This document shows positions 8,633 through 19,437 of a stretch of DNA of 64,000 bases, piece after piece. Below the pieces are notes generated by a model, which did not search any database, was not told where the DNA came from, and saw nothing but the letters and a program-made list of their open reading frames with translations. Position numbers and translations under genes: made by a program. The stretch's first letter is position 1. Each line of letters begins with the position of its first letter. Source of the stretch: M0108 sp963841065 (GTDB lineage Bacteria; Pseudomonadota; Gammaproteobacteria; Chromatiales; Chromatiaceae). The stretch is from assembly GCA_963841065.1 (NCBI GenBank), contig CAWJBI010000064.1, positions 1 through 64,000 of the forward strand, given 5' to 3'.

Positions 8633-8896
8633 CTAGGCGGGCGGGGCGCGCGCCACCGGGGCGCGCTGGGGACGGATGATGGGGTTATCGGCGATCGCGG
8701 ATGGGACCTCGACGCGCCAGGCTAGGCTTGGCGTTGGAGGCGGGGGTACGATGGACAACAAGGCGGGGGCCGCACCGATCATGCAGATCGGACAGGGGTC
8801 CGATTCGCCCTGCGTGAGGTGATCCAGTTCGTGAGCCCCCAGCAAGAACTGGAAGACCACCAAGGCGAGGGCGAGTATGAGCCGCCGAGATTTCAT
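8633..8896 (-). CDS. Small exported metal-linked protein (DUF2946-like), first gene of the zinc operon
   Basis: An 87-residue protein with an N-terminal hydrophobic segment (LILALALVVFQFLLGA) followed by HELDH and DPCPICMIG, then a Pro-rich tail. The His pair and the CPIC motif are typical of small DUF2946-type proteins found next to metal transport genes. It lies 84 nt upstream of the porin gene and is probably co-transcribed with it. Its likely place is the periplasm or inner membrane. The role is unknown; metal sensing or hand-over is a guess. Confidence 0.6.
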   Translation of the reverse strand: MKSRRLILALALVVFQFLLGAHELDHLTQGESDPCPICMIGAAPALLSIVPPPPTPSLAWRVEVPSAIADNPIIRPQRAPVARAPPA

Positions 8897-9044
8897 CCTA
8901 ACTTTTATCTGACCTTGCTAATCCGCTGGCTCAAGCATACTTTGTTCCCCCCCTGGGCCGTCAAGGACCCGGGCATCCATTAGTCTTGAACCCCCGTGCG
9001 CTTTGGGGCAAGCTTCGCCATCCTCAAAAGCAGTCACCAAGGCC

Positions 9045-11171
9045 ATGCCAACCACACTCCTTGCCCGTACCCCACGCCTGGATGGCACGGACCCCGAAGC
9101 CAAGCGCGCCGAGATCCTGAGCTATTTTCACGCCACCTGGGACCGCTACGAATCCCTGTTTCAGTTGCTGGCCAACGACCTGGCCTACACCCGCAAACCG
9201 ATCAGCCTGCGCCACCCCCTCATCTTCTACCTGGGCCACACCGCCACCTTCTTCATCAACAAGCTGGTGCTGGCGGGACTGGTGGACCGGCGCATCGACC
9301 CCAGGCTGGAATCCCTGTTCGCCGTCGGCGTGGACGAGATGAGCTGGGACGACCTGGACGAGACCCATTACGACTGGCCGAGCCTGGACCAGCTCTGGGA
9401 TTACCGCCGCCAGGTGCGCGCGACCCTGGACCAGGTGATCCGCGACACCCCCCTGACCTTGCCCATCGGCTGGCAGGACCCCTTCTGGGTGGTGCTGATG
9501 GGTATCGAGCACGAACGCATCCACCTGGAAACCTCCTCGGTGCTGATCCGCCAGCAGGTGCTGGACTGGGTGCGGCCCCACCCGGACTGGCCGCCCTGCC
9601 CCATCAGCGGCCCGGCGCCCGAGAATGCCCTGGTGGAGATCCCCGCCGGCCAGGTCCGGCTGGGCCGGGACCGCGATGACCCCTGGTATGGCTGGGACAA
9701 TGAATACGGCCACCACGAGGCCGAGGTGACCGCCTTCCGCGCCGCGCGCTATTTGACCAGCAACGGCGAGTTCCTGCCCTTCGTCACCGCCGGCGGCTAC
9801 GCCGATGACAGCCTCTGGGACGAGGAAGGCCTGGGCTGGTTGCGCTTCGCCCAGGCCCGGCATCCGACCTTCTGGGTGGCGGATGGCGACGCCTGGAAGC
9901 TGCGCCTGCTGGCCGAGGAGGTCCCCATGCCCTGGGACTGGCCGGTGGAGACCAACTGCCACGAGGCACGGGCCTTCTGCCGCTGGAAGGCGCGGGAGAC
10001 CGGCCTGGGCGTGCGCCTGCCGAGCGAGGACGAATGGCACCGCATCCATGACCATGCCGGCCTGACCGACGTCCCGATGGACGCGCCCGCGACCGCCAAC
10101 CTGCACCTCGACCACTGGGCCTCCAGTTGTCCGGTCAACCGCTTCCCCCACGGCGACTTGTTCGACGTGGTCGGTAACGTCTGGCAGTGGTGCGAGACGC
10201 CCACCTACCCCTTCGCGGGCTTCGCCGTCCATCCCATTTATGACGACTTCACCACGCCCACCTTCGATAACCGTCACAACATCATCAAGGGCGGGTCCTG
10301 GATCGCGACCGGCAACGAGGCGCGCCATGTCTCGCGCTATGCCTTTCGCCGTCACTTTTTCCAGCACGCGGGCTTCCGCTACATCGTCAGCGCGGCGCCG
10401 GCGACCCAGCCCGACTCCCGGTACGAAACCGATGCGCTGCTGTCGCAGTATGCCGAATTTCACTATGGCGACGCCTACTTCGGCGTGCCCAACTTTCCCC
10501 GCGCCGTGGCGGACATCGCCATCGCCGCCTGGGCCCGCCACGGCCAGGGCCGGGCGGCGGGGCGGGCCCTGGACCTGGGCTGCGCCACGGGTCGCTCCAG
10601 CTTTGAGCTAGCACGCCATTTCGCCCAGGTCGAGGGGATCGATTTCTCCGCCCGCTTCATCCAGACCGGCGTGCAACTGGCCGAGACCGGCGTCATCCGC
10701 TACACCCTCCCGGACGAGGGCGAACTGGTGCTGTACCGGGAACGCCGGCTGGAGGACCTGGGTCTGGCGGAGGTCGCGCACCGGGTGGCCTTCTGGCAAG
10801 GCGACGCCTGCAACCTGAAACCGGTTTTCAGGGGCTATGACCTGATCCTGGCCATCAATCTCATCGACCGTCTCTATGCCCCGCGCCGCTTCCTGGCGGA
10901 GGTGCATGAACGGCTCAACCCCGGTGGCCTGCTGGTGCTGGCCTCGCCCTACACCTGGCTGGAGGAACATACCCCGCGGGAGGAATGGGTCGGCGGCTTC
11001 AAGCAGGATGGCGAGTCCTACACCACCCTCGACGGCCTCCAGGATCTTCTCGGCACCCACTTCGAGCGCGTCGAGGGCCCGGTCGAGGTCCCCTTCGTCA
11101 TCCGCGAGACGCGCCGCAAGTTCCAGCACAGCCTGTCGGAGCTAACGGTATGGCGACGCCGGGAGACCTGA
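9045..11171 (+). CDS. ovoA: 5-histidylcysteine sulfoxide synthase / mercaptohistidine methyltransferase OvoA
   Basis: This 708-residue protein has the three-domain plan of OvoA, the key enzyme of ovothiol synthesis: oxidative coupling of His and Cys, then N-methylation. An N-terminal DinB-like domain supplies the iron ligands (His65 in YLGHTATFF; His156, His160 in HERIHLE). A formylglycine-generating/sulfatase-modifying domain follows (about 180-440; HHEAEV, GNVWQWCE, GGSWIATGNEARH). A C-terminal AdoMet methyltransferase starts near residue 500 (LDLGCATGRSS). The methyltransferase domain separates it from EgtB, which makes ergothioneine. I chose ATG 9045; an upstream in-frame GTG/ATG region adds only unrelated residues. 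It is a single gene divergent from the zinc operon, and no separate lyase for the last step is next to it. Confidence 0.88.
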   Translation: MPTTLLARTPRLDGTDPEAKRAEILSYFHATWDRYESLFQLLANDLAYTRKPISLRHPLIFYLGHTATFFINKLVLAGLVDRRIDPRLESLFAVGVDEMSWDDLDETHYDWPSLDQLWDYRRQVRATLDQVIRDTPLTLPIGWQDPFWVVLMGIEHERIHLETSSVLIRQQVLDWVRPHPDWPPCPISGPAPENALVEIPAGQVRLGRDRDDPWYGWDNEYGHHEAEVTAFRAARYLTSNGEFLPFVTAGGYADDSLWDEEGLGWLRFAQARHPTFWVADGDAWKLRLLAEEVPMPWDWPVETNCHEARAFCRWKARETGLGVRLPSEDEWHRIHDHAGLTDVPMDAPATANLHLDHWASSCPVNRFPHGDLFDVVGNVWQWCETPTYPFAGFAVHPIYDDFTTPTFDNRHNIIKGGSWIATGNEARHVSRYAFRRHFFQHAGFRYIVSAAPATQPDSRYETDALLSQYAEFHYGDAYFGVPNFPRAVADIAIAAWARHGQGRAAGRALDLGCATGRSSFELARHFAQVEGIDFSARFIQTGVQLAETGVIRYTLPDEGELVLYRERRLEDLGLAEVAHRVAFWQGDACNLKPVFRGYDLILAINLIDRLYAPRRFLAEVHERLNPGGLLVLASPYTWLEEHTPREEWVGGFKQDGESYTTLDGLQDLLGTHFERVEGPVEVPFVIRETRRKFQHSLSELTVWRRRET

Positions 11172-11339
11172 TATCACCAAGACCGCCGTGCGGCTCGCTC
11201 GCCATCTTTCGGGGTTGCCGCTATGGCAAAGACCGCTGCCACTCGCCATGACCTTGCGGAACACCTCAGGACTCTGGAGGAGATGGCGGCTTATGGTCAC
11301 ACCCTGCTCAAGATCATGGGCCCCTTGGGCTCAAGCGCC

Positions 11340-12839
11340 ATGCCGCGACAAGCCATCACTCACCCGCTAGCCGGACCCTGGTCCACCCCTGCGCGATCAG
11401 GGGGCCTTATAGCCTGGCTCGCCGCTGGCCTCGCCCTGCTAGCGGCAACGGCTGCCCTGGCCGCCGAGGCGCCCGGGACCGGGATCAAGCATGTCTTCCT
11501 CATGGTCGCGGACGGGGCGGGCTACAACAGCTGGACGGCGGCCAGCATGTATCAGGGCCGATGGGATGCCAGTACGGGGAAGAGCACCCAAGTCTGGGAG
11601 GGTCCGCACTGGGTCGCGTTTGGCTGTAGCACCTATCCCTTGAATACCTCAGCCACCCCGACCGGTACCGGTCTGCAGGATGCGGGCCTCATCTACGACC
11701 CGGCCAAGGCCTGGGACCGCGCGCACGGCTATGCCTGGTTGCGGTCGGGCGCCACCGATTCCGCCGCCGCGGCCACCGCCCTGTCCACGGCCACCAAGAC
11801 CTTCAACAATGCCATCAACTGGAGTGACCTGGACCAACCCCTGGGCCCCACCCTGGCCGAGATGGCCAAGGCGGCGGGCAAGGCCGTGGGCGTCGTCACC
11901 ACGGTGCCCTGGTCTCACGCCACGCCCGCGGGCCTGGCCAATGCCCATAACGTCAGCCGGAAGAACCTGGCCGAGCTGGCCAACGCCATGCTGGCCGGCG
12001 AGGTGATGGATGTCATCATGGGTGCCGGCAATCCCGACTACGACGATAATGGCGAGCCCCGGAAGGTCCCGGGGGATTACCCGTCGGTCGGGGGGTCCGA
12101 CACCTGGAGGGCGATAGAGGAGGCGCGGGCCCGTCCCGCCGGTACCTATCAGGGTTTTCGGCCCCTTTCGACCCTGGCGGAATTCCAGGCCCTGATCAGC
12201 GGACCGACGCCCCGGCGGGTGCTGGGGACGGCCCAGGTGGCGACCACGCTGCAAGAGGCCCGGCAGGGCGCGCAGGCCGGGGAGTCCGGCGCGGACTCGC
12301 CCCGCAACCCCGGGGTGCCGGATCTGGTGACCCTGGTGCGGGGGGCGCTGAACGTGCTGGACGAGGATCCCGATGGCCTCTTCCTCGCCATCGAGGGCGG
12401 CGCCATCGATTGGGCCAATCACCAGAACAATGCCAGCCGCATGATCGAGGAACAGCTGGACTTCTTCGCGGCCATGGATACGGTCATCGCCTGGGTGGAG
12501 GCCAACAGCCATTGGGGGGAATCGCTCCTGATCCTGACCGCCGACCATGAAACCGGCTTGCTGTGGGGACCCCGGTCGGACCAGGTTCCCTTCGATCCCC
12601 TGGTGGATCAAGGGGCTGGCCGGGTGCCACAACTGGCTTTCAATGCCACCGGCCATACCAACAGCCTGGTGCCGGTCTATGCGCGCGGCGCTGGCAGCGA
12701 ATGGCTGGCTCGGTTCGTGATCGGTGATGACCCCGTCAGGGGGGCCTATGTCGACAACACCGGCGTGGCCCAGGTCCTGAGATATGCGGTGGCGGGTCAA
12801 GCGCCGGCCATACCCGCCCCCGCCACCCGCGGTCCCTGA
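11340..12839 (+). CDS. Alkaline phosphatase (PhoA superfamily), exported
   Basis: About 499 residues with a signal peptide (LIAWLAAGLALLAATAALA) and the alkaline phosphatase core: MVADGAGYNS for the first metal site, TDSAAAATAL with the nucleophilic Ser, EGGAIDWANHQNN and LTADHETG for the metal ligands, and ATGHTNSLVPV near the end. It releases phosphate from monoesters in the periplasm. Longer in-frame starts exist at 11223 and 11283, but ATG 11340 gives a normal export signal. It follows ovoA on the same strand by 168 nt and is probably its own unit. No Pho box was recognised. Confidence 0.85.
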   Translation: MPRQAITHPLAGPWSTPARSGGLIAWLAAGLALLAATAALAAEAPGTGIKHVFLMVADGAGYNSWTAASMYQGRWDASTGKSTQVWEGPHWVAFGCSTYPLNTSATPTGTGLQDAGLIYDPAKAWDRAHGYAWLRSGATDSAAAATALSTATKTFNNAINWSDLDQPLGPTLAEMAKAAGKAVGVVTTVPWSHATPAGLANAHNVSRKNLAELANAMLAGEVMDVIMGAGNPDYDDNGEPRKVPGDYPSVGGSDTWRAIEEARARPAGTYQGFRPLSTLAEFQALISGPTPRRVLGTAQVATTLQEARQGAQAGESGADSPRNPGVPDLVTLVRGALNVLDEDPDGLFLAIEGGAIDWANHQNNASRMIEEQLDFFAAMDTVIAWVEANSHWGESLLILTADHETGLLWGPRSDQVPFDPLVDQGAGRVPQLAFNATGHTNSLVPVYARGAGSEWLARFVIGDDPVRGAYVDNTGVAQVLRYAVAGQAPAIPAPATRGP

Positions 12840-13083
12840 GGGCATCCGGATGCGAGTGGCGCTCGTGACAGACAGTCTACGTCACCCATGGAAGACTAAA
12901 TTTCGGGGGAACCTCAAGCCCGGTCTGGACAGGAATCCCGCCTTCCACAGTTCCACGCTTAGAGTTCGGTGCAGTGCCCCAAAGTACGTTGGGAGCCAGA
13001 TCCGATTGGGGGACTCATTGGGGGATCAGTTAAAGGAGTTTAATCCTAACTAACTGTAAATTAAGCAAAAAATTTCTTATAAG
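12840..13083. other. Intergenic region between alkaline phosphatase and tRNA-Ser
   Basis: No gene is visible here. The right end, 13057-13082, is AT-rich. Read on the minus strand it gives a T-run just after the tRNA 3' end, so it may act as the tRNA terminator. Confidence 0.4.
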
Positions 13084-13171
13084 TGGCGGAGAGGGAGGGA
13101 TTCGAACCCTCGATACGTTGCCGTATACACGCTTTCCAGGCGTGCTCCTTAAGCCACTCGGACACCTCTCC
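13084..13171 (-). tRNA. serX: tRNA-Ser(GGA)
   Basis: An 88-nt tRNA with encoded CCA. The acceptor stem GGAGAGG pairs with CCTCTCC, and the discriminator is G. The anticodon stem-loop is CACGC-CTGGAAA-GCGTG, giving anticodon GGA (reads UCC/UCU). A long variable arm typical of serine tRNAs (TATACGGCAACGTATC) is followed by the T arm GAGGGTTCGAATCCCTC. Confidence 0.95.
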
Positions 13172-13415
13172 GGGATTTGAGCCAACAAGCGGGCACAGGG
13201 ATACGAGCCTCTGTATGCCTTTCATGCCGTTGGGAGGGCGCACGATAATGGAATCCTTTCTAAGGCGCAAGTTTTCCGGGCTTCCCGCCCACCTTGCCGA
13301 TCCCATCCACGACCGGCGGGCGCGGGGGTAGTGGCTCCTAATCCTCGCGAGTCATGCCAAGCTATGATATGGGGACGTGCGCTTCTTCCTTCTCGGACTC
13401 AACAGCTTGTAGGCC

Positions 13416-14243
13416 ATGACTAAGCTACCCCCCTCCCCCACCCTCGCCGATCAAGCGGACCGCCACCAGCTCTATGAGCAGTCGGTCCAGTGCCCCCAGG
13501 CGGAGGTGGATTTCATCGACCGTACCTACCGCGACCTGCGCTGTAAAACCGCCCGGCGGCTGCGAGAGGATTTCTGCGGCACCGCGGCCCTGTGCTGCGA
13601 ATGGGTGCGGCGGCGCAAGACCAATCAGGCCACGGGTGTCGATATTGACGACGAGGTGCTGGATTGGGGGCGCGCCCATAATCTGGCGCGGCTGGACGAG
13701 GCCCAGGCCCAACGGGTGACCCTGCGTCTGGACAACGTGCTCGCCGTGGAAACCGGCACCCAGGATATCGTCTGTGCCCTGAACTTTAGCTACTGGCTGC
13801 TGACGAAGCGGGCGGCCTTGCTGGCTTATTTCCGCCGGGTCCGTGACAGCCTCAAGCCGGACGGGGTGTTTTTCCTGGATGCCTATGGCGGCTATGACGC
13901 CTACCGCTTGACGGCCGAGGAGCGAGTCATCCAGGGCGATGACGGCCTTTTCACCTATATTTGGGACCAGGCCCACTACGACCCCATCAGCGGCCGGCTG
14001 ATCTGCCACATCCATTTCGCCTTCAAGGACGGCTCGCGGCTGGAGCAGGCCTTCAGCTACGACTGGCGGCTCTGGTCCTTGCCCGAGATCCGGGAGTTGC
14101 TGGCGGAGGCGGGCTTTGGCCGCGTGCTGTGCTATTGGCAGGGCTGGGATGCCCAGGGCGAGCCGGATGGCATCTTCGTGCCGGTAGAGGAAGGCGAGCC
14201 CGAGGCGGGCTGGATCGCCTACCTCACGGCGGAGCGCTCATGA
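13416..14243 (+). CDS. Class I SAM-dependent methyltransferase
   Basis: A 275-residue soluble protein with a Rossmann methyltransferase fold: the motif I region is LREDFCGTAALCCEWV with GVDIDDEVLDWG as the acidic end of strand 2, then FSYWLLTKRAALLAYFRRVRDSLKPDGVFFLD as motif IV/V. The substrate cannot be told from sequence. It ends convergently with mobB, overlapping its stop by 6 nt. About 240 nt of gene-free sequence separates it from the tRNA. Confidence 0.7.
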   Translation: MTKLPPSPTLADQADRHQLYEQSVQCPQAEVDFIDRTYRDLRCKTARRLREDFCGTAALCCEWVRRRKTNQATGVDIDDEVLDWGRAHNLARLDEAQAQRVTLRLDNVLAVETGTQDIVCALNFSYWLLTKRAALLAYFRRVRDSLKPDGVFFLDAYGGYDAYRLTAEERVIQGDDGLFTYIWDQAHYDPISGRLICHIHFAFKDGSRLEQAFSYDWRLWSLPEIRELLAEAGFGRVLCYWQGWDAQGEPDGIFVPVEEGEPEAGWIAYLTAERS

Positions 14244-14792
14244 TGAGTGCTGGGTTGGCGTCTTGGCGAGACCCTCCAGGATGAAATCGGCGATGGCCTC
14301 CGGGTCCCCCAGGGGTAGCAGCGGCGGATGGGCGCCCGCCGGCGGCACGCCGTCCGTAATCAGGGCCCGGATGTCCGGATCAGCGGGATAAAGATAGGGC
14401 CTACCCAGACCGGCGCGGTGGACTTCTAACTTGGGAAAGGCGCTGAATTTAAAGCCCTCCACCAGAATCAGATCGATCTGACCGGGGTCGAAGCGCGCCA
14501 GCATCTCCTCCAGATCCGGGTCCTGGCCGCTGGCCTCGCGCACACTTTGCAGGACCCACCGGTCCCCGGCGGCCAGCAGGACCTGGAGGGCCCCGGCGGC
14601 GCGGATCTCAAAGCTGTCCTTACCGGGTCGATCGACCTCGAAACCATGATGGGCGTGCTTGAGATAGCCGATCCGCCGGCCTCGCCGCCGCAAGACGGGC
14701 ACCAGCCTCTGGAGCAGGGTCGTCTTGCCGGTGCCGCTGGGGGCGACAAAGCCGATCACCGGAATGGGGCTCGCCAGGGGGTTGGGGTCCAT
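14238..14792 (-). CDS. mobB: Molybdopterin-guanine dinucleotide biosynthesis adaptor protein MobB
   Basis: A 184-residue P-loop GTPase. Walker A is GFVAPSGTGKTTLLQRL, followed by the MobB signature YLKHAHHGFEVDRPGKDS and LILVEGFK, then HRAG. MobB assists MobA in loading GMP on molybdopterin for enzymes of the DMSO reductase type. ATG 14792 (MDPNPLASPIPVIGF) was taken because it lies just before the P-loop strand; the longer reading adds an Arg-rich stretch. No other moco gene is adjacent. Confidence 0.85.
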   Translation of the reverse strand: MDPNPLASPIPVIGFVAPSGTGKTTLLQRLVPVLRRRGRRIGYLKHAHHGFEVDRPGKDSFEIRAAGALQVLLAAGDRWVLQSVREASGQDPDLEEMLARFDPGQIDLILVEGFKFSAFPKLEVHRAGLGRPYLYPADPDIRALITDGVPPAGAHPPLLPLGDPEAIADFILEGLAKTPTQHSS

Positions 14793-14943
14793 GGGCCTCC
14801 TCGGCCGCGGCCGGGATCGAATCCGCCAGCGGCATTTATGAAATAATGATGCCAAGTTTACGCTCGGCGCCGATGGGGGGCAGCATCAGCCCGCCCGGTC
14901 CAGTCCCCTTCACCTCCCCAGATGAGAACCGCATCCTTCAGCC

Positions 14944-16612
<1,669 letters not shown>

Positions 16613-16625
16613 GCCGGGGTAGGCC

Positions 16626-17492
16626 ATGACGGATGCCCGGGACCTGATGGAGCGCGCGGCGCGATTGCTGGACCGCGTCGAGGCCCTGTTGCCCAACGCC
16701 CCGGCCGAGCCCGACTGGGAGGCCCAGGCCTTCCGCTGGCGCCGGCTGGGTGGCCGGGGCCATTTGCGAGCCCTGGCCCACCCCCAGCGGCTGGCCCTGG
16801 ACGACCTGCTCTGCCTCGACCGTCAGAAGGCCGAGATCCTGCGCAACAGCCGCCAGTTCCTGGCCGGGCGCGGCGCCAACAACATCCTGCTCTGGGGGTC
16901 GCGGGGGACCGGCAAGTCGTCCCTCATCAAGGCCATCTTCAACAGCCTGTGCGACCAGGGCCTGCGTCTCATCGAGATGGACAAGGATGAATTAGTGGAC
17001 CTGCCGGAGGTGCTGGATCTGATACACGGCCGGCCGGAGCGGTTCGTCATCTTCTGCGACGACCTCTCCTTCGATGCCAACGAGTCCAGCTTCAAGGCCC
17101 TCAAGGCGGTGCTGGAAGGCTCCCTCAACGCCGCCCCGGACAACCTCCTCATCTACGCCACCTCCAACCGGCGCCACCTGCTGCCCGAGTTCCATCGCGA
17201 GAACCGCGAGGCGGCCCTGATCGACGGCGAGATCCACCCGGGAGAGAGCGTGGAGGAGAAGATCTCCCTCTCGGATCGCTTCGGTCTCTGGATCGCCTTC
17301 CATCCCTTCACCCAGGACCAGTACCTGGCCATCGTCCATCACTGGCTGGGGCGGCTTGGGACCGCCAGCCGTAGCCCGGAGACGGTCGATCCCGCCGCCC
17401 TGCGCTGGGCCTTGCAACGCGGCTCCCGCAGCGGCCGCACGGCCTGGCAGTTCGCCCGGGACTGGGCCGGCAGGGACTCGGACGCCTCGTGA
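16626..17492 (+). CDS. DUF815-family AAA-type ATP-binding protein
   Basis: A 288-residue ATPase with Walker A in LLWGSRGTGKSSLIKAIFN, Walker B FVIFCDDLSFD and a sensor-1-like IYATSNRRHLLPE. This is the standard architecture of DUF815 proteins, a widespread single-domain AAA family whose job is not settled. It starts 14 nt after ettA and is probably co-transcribed with it. Confidence 0.8.
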   Translation: MTDARDLMERAARLLDRVEALLPNAPAEPDWEAQAFRWRRLGGRGHLRALAHPQRLALDDLLCLDRQKAEILRNSRQFLAGRGANNILLWGSRGTGKSSLIKAIFNSLCDQGLRLIEMDKDELVDLPEVLDLIHGRPERFVIFCDDLSFDANESSFKALKAVLEGSLNAAPDNLLIYATSNRRHLLPEFHRENREAALIDGEIHPGESVEEKISLSDRFGLWIAFHPFTQDQYLAIVHHWLGRLGTASRSPETVDPAALRWALQRGSRSGRTAWQFARDWAGRDSDAS

Positions 17493-17535
17493 TACCCCAC
17501 GCCCAACTCGGGCGAATCCTATAGGAGTCGGCAAA

Positions 17536-18639
17536 GTGCTCAAGATTTTCTGCTCCCCCGCGCGCTATGTCCAAGGTCGTGACGCCAGCCGCGAACTCGC
17601 CAGGGAAATGGTCAAGATGGGTATCGGCGCACGGCCCTTGATCATCGCCAGTCCCACCGCCCGTCACCAAACCGAACCCCTCTGGATCGAGGCCTTCGGG
17701 ACGGAGAATATCCCTTTTGAGGTCGTGGAATTTGGCGGCGAATGTTCCGCTGCGGAAATCGAGCGCTGCACGGCGGAGGCCCGGCGCACCCAGGCCGGGA
17801 GCATCGTGGGCGCCGGTGGCGGCAAGGCCCTCGACACCGCCCGGGCGGTGGCCGCCGCCCTGAATCTGCCGGTGGTGTGCTGCCCCACGGTCGCGGCCAG
17901 CGATGCCCCCTGCAGCGCCCTGTCCGTGGTTTACACCCCCGCCGGCGTTTTTGATCGCTGTCTCTTTTACAAACGCAATCCGGATCTGGTCCTGGTGGAC
18001 ACCTCCATCATCGCCCGGGCACCGGTACGGTTTCTCATCGCCGGCATGGGTGACGCCCTGGCGACCTGGTTCGAGGCGGACACGGCGCACCGAGCCTGCA
18101 AGCGCAATCAGGTGGGAGGGGGCAGCACGCTGGCGGCCATGGCGATCGCGCGCACCTGCTACCAAACCCTGCTGCAAGACGGTATCGCCGCCGTTGCCGC
18201 GGCGCGGGCAGGCGCGGTGACCCCGGCCTTGGAGCGCATCATCGAGGCCAACACCCTGCTCTCCGGGCTGGGTTTTGAGTCGGGTGGCCTGGCCGTCGCC
18301 CACGCCGTCCATAACGGCCTGACGGCGGCACCGGAGACCCATCATTGCCTGCATGGCGAAAAAGTCGCCTTCGGCACCTTGGTGCAATTGGTGCTGGAAG
18401 GCCGGGAGGCGGCCGAGATCCGGGAGCTGATGGCATTCTCCGCCTCCGTTGGTCTGCCTTTGACACTCGCGGAGCTTGGCATCGAGACCCTGTCCCCGGA
18501 GCGAGCGAAGGTTATCGCCGAACTGGCCGTGGCACCGGGGGAGACTTCCCATAATGAAGCGTTTGAGGTGACCTGGGTCGCGGTCAAGGATGCCATTCTG
18601 GCCGCCGATGCCCTGGGGCGGGACTTCATCGCGCCCTAG
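17536..18639 (+). CDS. gldA: Glycerol dehydrogenase-like NAD-dependent, metal-containing alcohol dehydrogenase
   Basis: A 367-residue protein of the iron-containing/glycerol dehydrogenase family. The NAD-binding loop is GAGGGKALDTARAVA. The metal ligands are the Asp in IAGMGDALATWFEA, the His in LAVAHAVHNGL and the His in HHCLHGEKVAFG. I chose the GTG start at 17536 because AGGAG lies 8 nt upstream and the family begins at this point; the frame is open further upstream but carries shadow sequence of the DUF815 gene. It would oxidise glycerol or a related diol in the cytoplasm; the true substrate is uncertain. Confidence 0.82.
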   Translation: MLKIFCSPARYVQGRDASRELAREMVKMGIGARPLIIASPTARHQTEPLWIEAFGTENIPFEVVEFGGECSAAEIERCTAEARRTQAGSIVGAGGGKALDTARAVAAALNLPVVCCPTVAASDAPCSALSVVYTPAGVFDRCLFYKRNPDLVLVDTSIIARAPVRFLIAGMGDALATWFEADTAHRACKRNQVGGGSTLAAMAIARTCYQTLLQDGIAAVAAARAGAVTPALERIIEANTLLSGLGFESGGLAVAHAVHNGLTAAPETHHCLHGEKVAFGTLVQLVLEGREAAEIRELMAFSASVGLPLTLAELGIETLSPERAKVIAELAVAPGETSHNEAFEVTWVAVKDAILAADALGRDFIAP

Positions 18640-18746
18640 GTCAGGGGAACGGAAAGGGGGGCAATGGCCGGTGAATCGTCTCCGTCAGCCCCCCATGATC
18701 CCTGGAATACTGGGCCTACACTGGAGTCGAATCCGCACTAAGCAGC

Positions 18747-18992
18747 TTAGCGGCTGGTGGGTGGTGCTATGCAGATAAAACTATAATCCGACCAGAGGTT
18801 ATTCGTTTTTCTCTGCCGATTGATTTTTGCGACCTTTTGGACCTTGGCGCATTCCTTGTCGGCTATGGCTTGTGCTTCCTCTGGCCGCTTTGTATCCGCG
18901 TTCACGACAATATTATTGGGATCGGAGCTAAGAAGCTCGGGAGCCGCGCAGCCTGTGAGAGAAATGGACAGCACCACGATTTGAATTTTCAT
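18747..18992 (-). CDS. Small putative lipoprotein
   Basis: An 81-residue protein beginning at ATG 18992 with a lipoprotein signal (MKIQIVVLSISLTGCAAP; lipobox LTGC). The mature part is polar and contains ADKECAKVQKVAKINRQR. I do not recognise the family. It is AT-rich relative to its neighbours, suggesting later arrival, and lies in a gene-poor patch. Confidence 0.5.
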   Translation of the reverse strand: MKIQIVVLSISLTGCAAPELLSSDPNNIVVNADTKRPEEAQAIADKECAKVQKVAKINRQRKTNNLWSDYSFICIAPPTSR

Positions 18993-19168
18993 AATCTTTG
19001 TTTCAAGATGGTTAATGGAAAACCAAACACTGGGCCTGGCGTTGCGAAAGCCCTTACGAATATACCATGATTCCCCATTACACCTCTTTTCGCGCTGGAT
19101 CAATCATTATAGCTCGCATTAGGCCCCTGACAAATGGGAGTGTCGCAACTCACTGGCTTATTTAATTA

Positions 19169-19288
19169 TTATACCCTCGGTGATTTAGGATATTTTTTGC
19201 CTCGGAGCCTTGTACCTGAAAAATTCTTTCTGGTTACAGAAACATCAATGTACTCACCGTCGATCCCCAGAGCGCTGTCTCGCGACAT
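19169..19288 (-). CDS. Orphan 39-codon ORF in AT-rich patch
   Basis: The ORF runs from ATG 19288 to TAA 19171-19169. It begins MSRDSALGIDGEYIDVSV and has a basic C-terminal half. No ribosome binding site is obvious and I recognise no family. The surrounding 19104-19437 is low in GC and otherwise empty. It may be a fragment of a lost gene. Confidence 0.25.
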   Translation of the reverse strand: MSRDSALGIDGEYIDVSVTRKNFSGTRLRGKKYPKSPRV

Positions 19289-19437
19289 ATAATTGATCCT
19301 GATTACCCTCATGGCTCAGCTTATTGGCCAATAGGACCTTCAAGTGAGTCAACACGAGCAACGACCTTGGGCCTTAACTACTTAGCATCCTGACAGTTTA
19401 GCCAATTCACGGCAGAATGGCGAAAAGGAGAGATTCC

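Noticed and set aside
8897..9044. Search for a Zur operator at the head of the zinc operon
   Set aside because: No GTTATAnnATAAC-like palindrome is visible; regulation remains unassigned.
9024..10541. A 505-codon open frame antisense to ovoA
   Set aside because: Shadow of a real gene with three recognisable domains; composition (Val/Gly/Gln-rich) is typical of antisense reading in GC-rich DNA.
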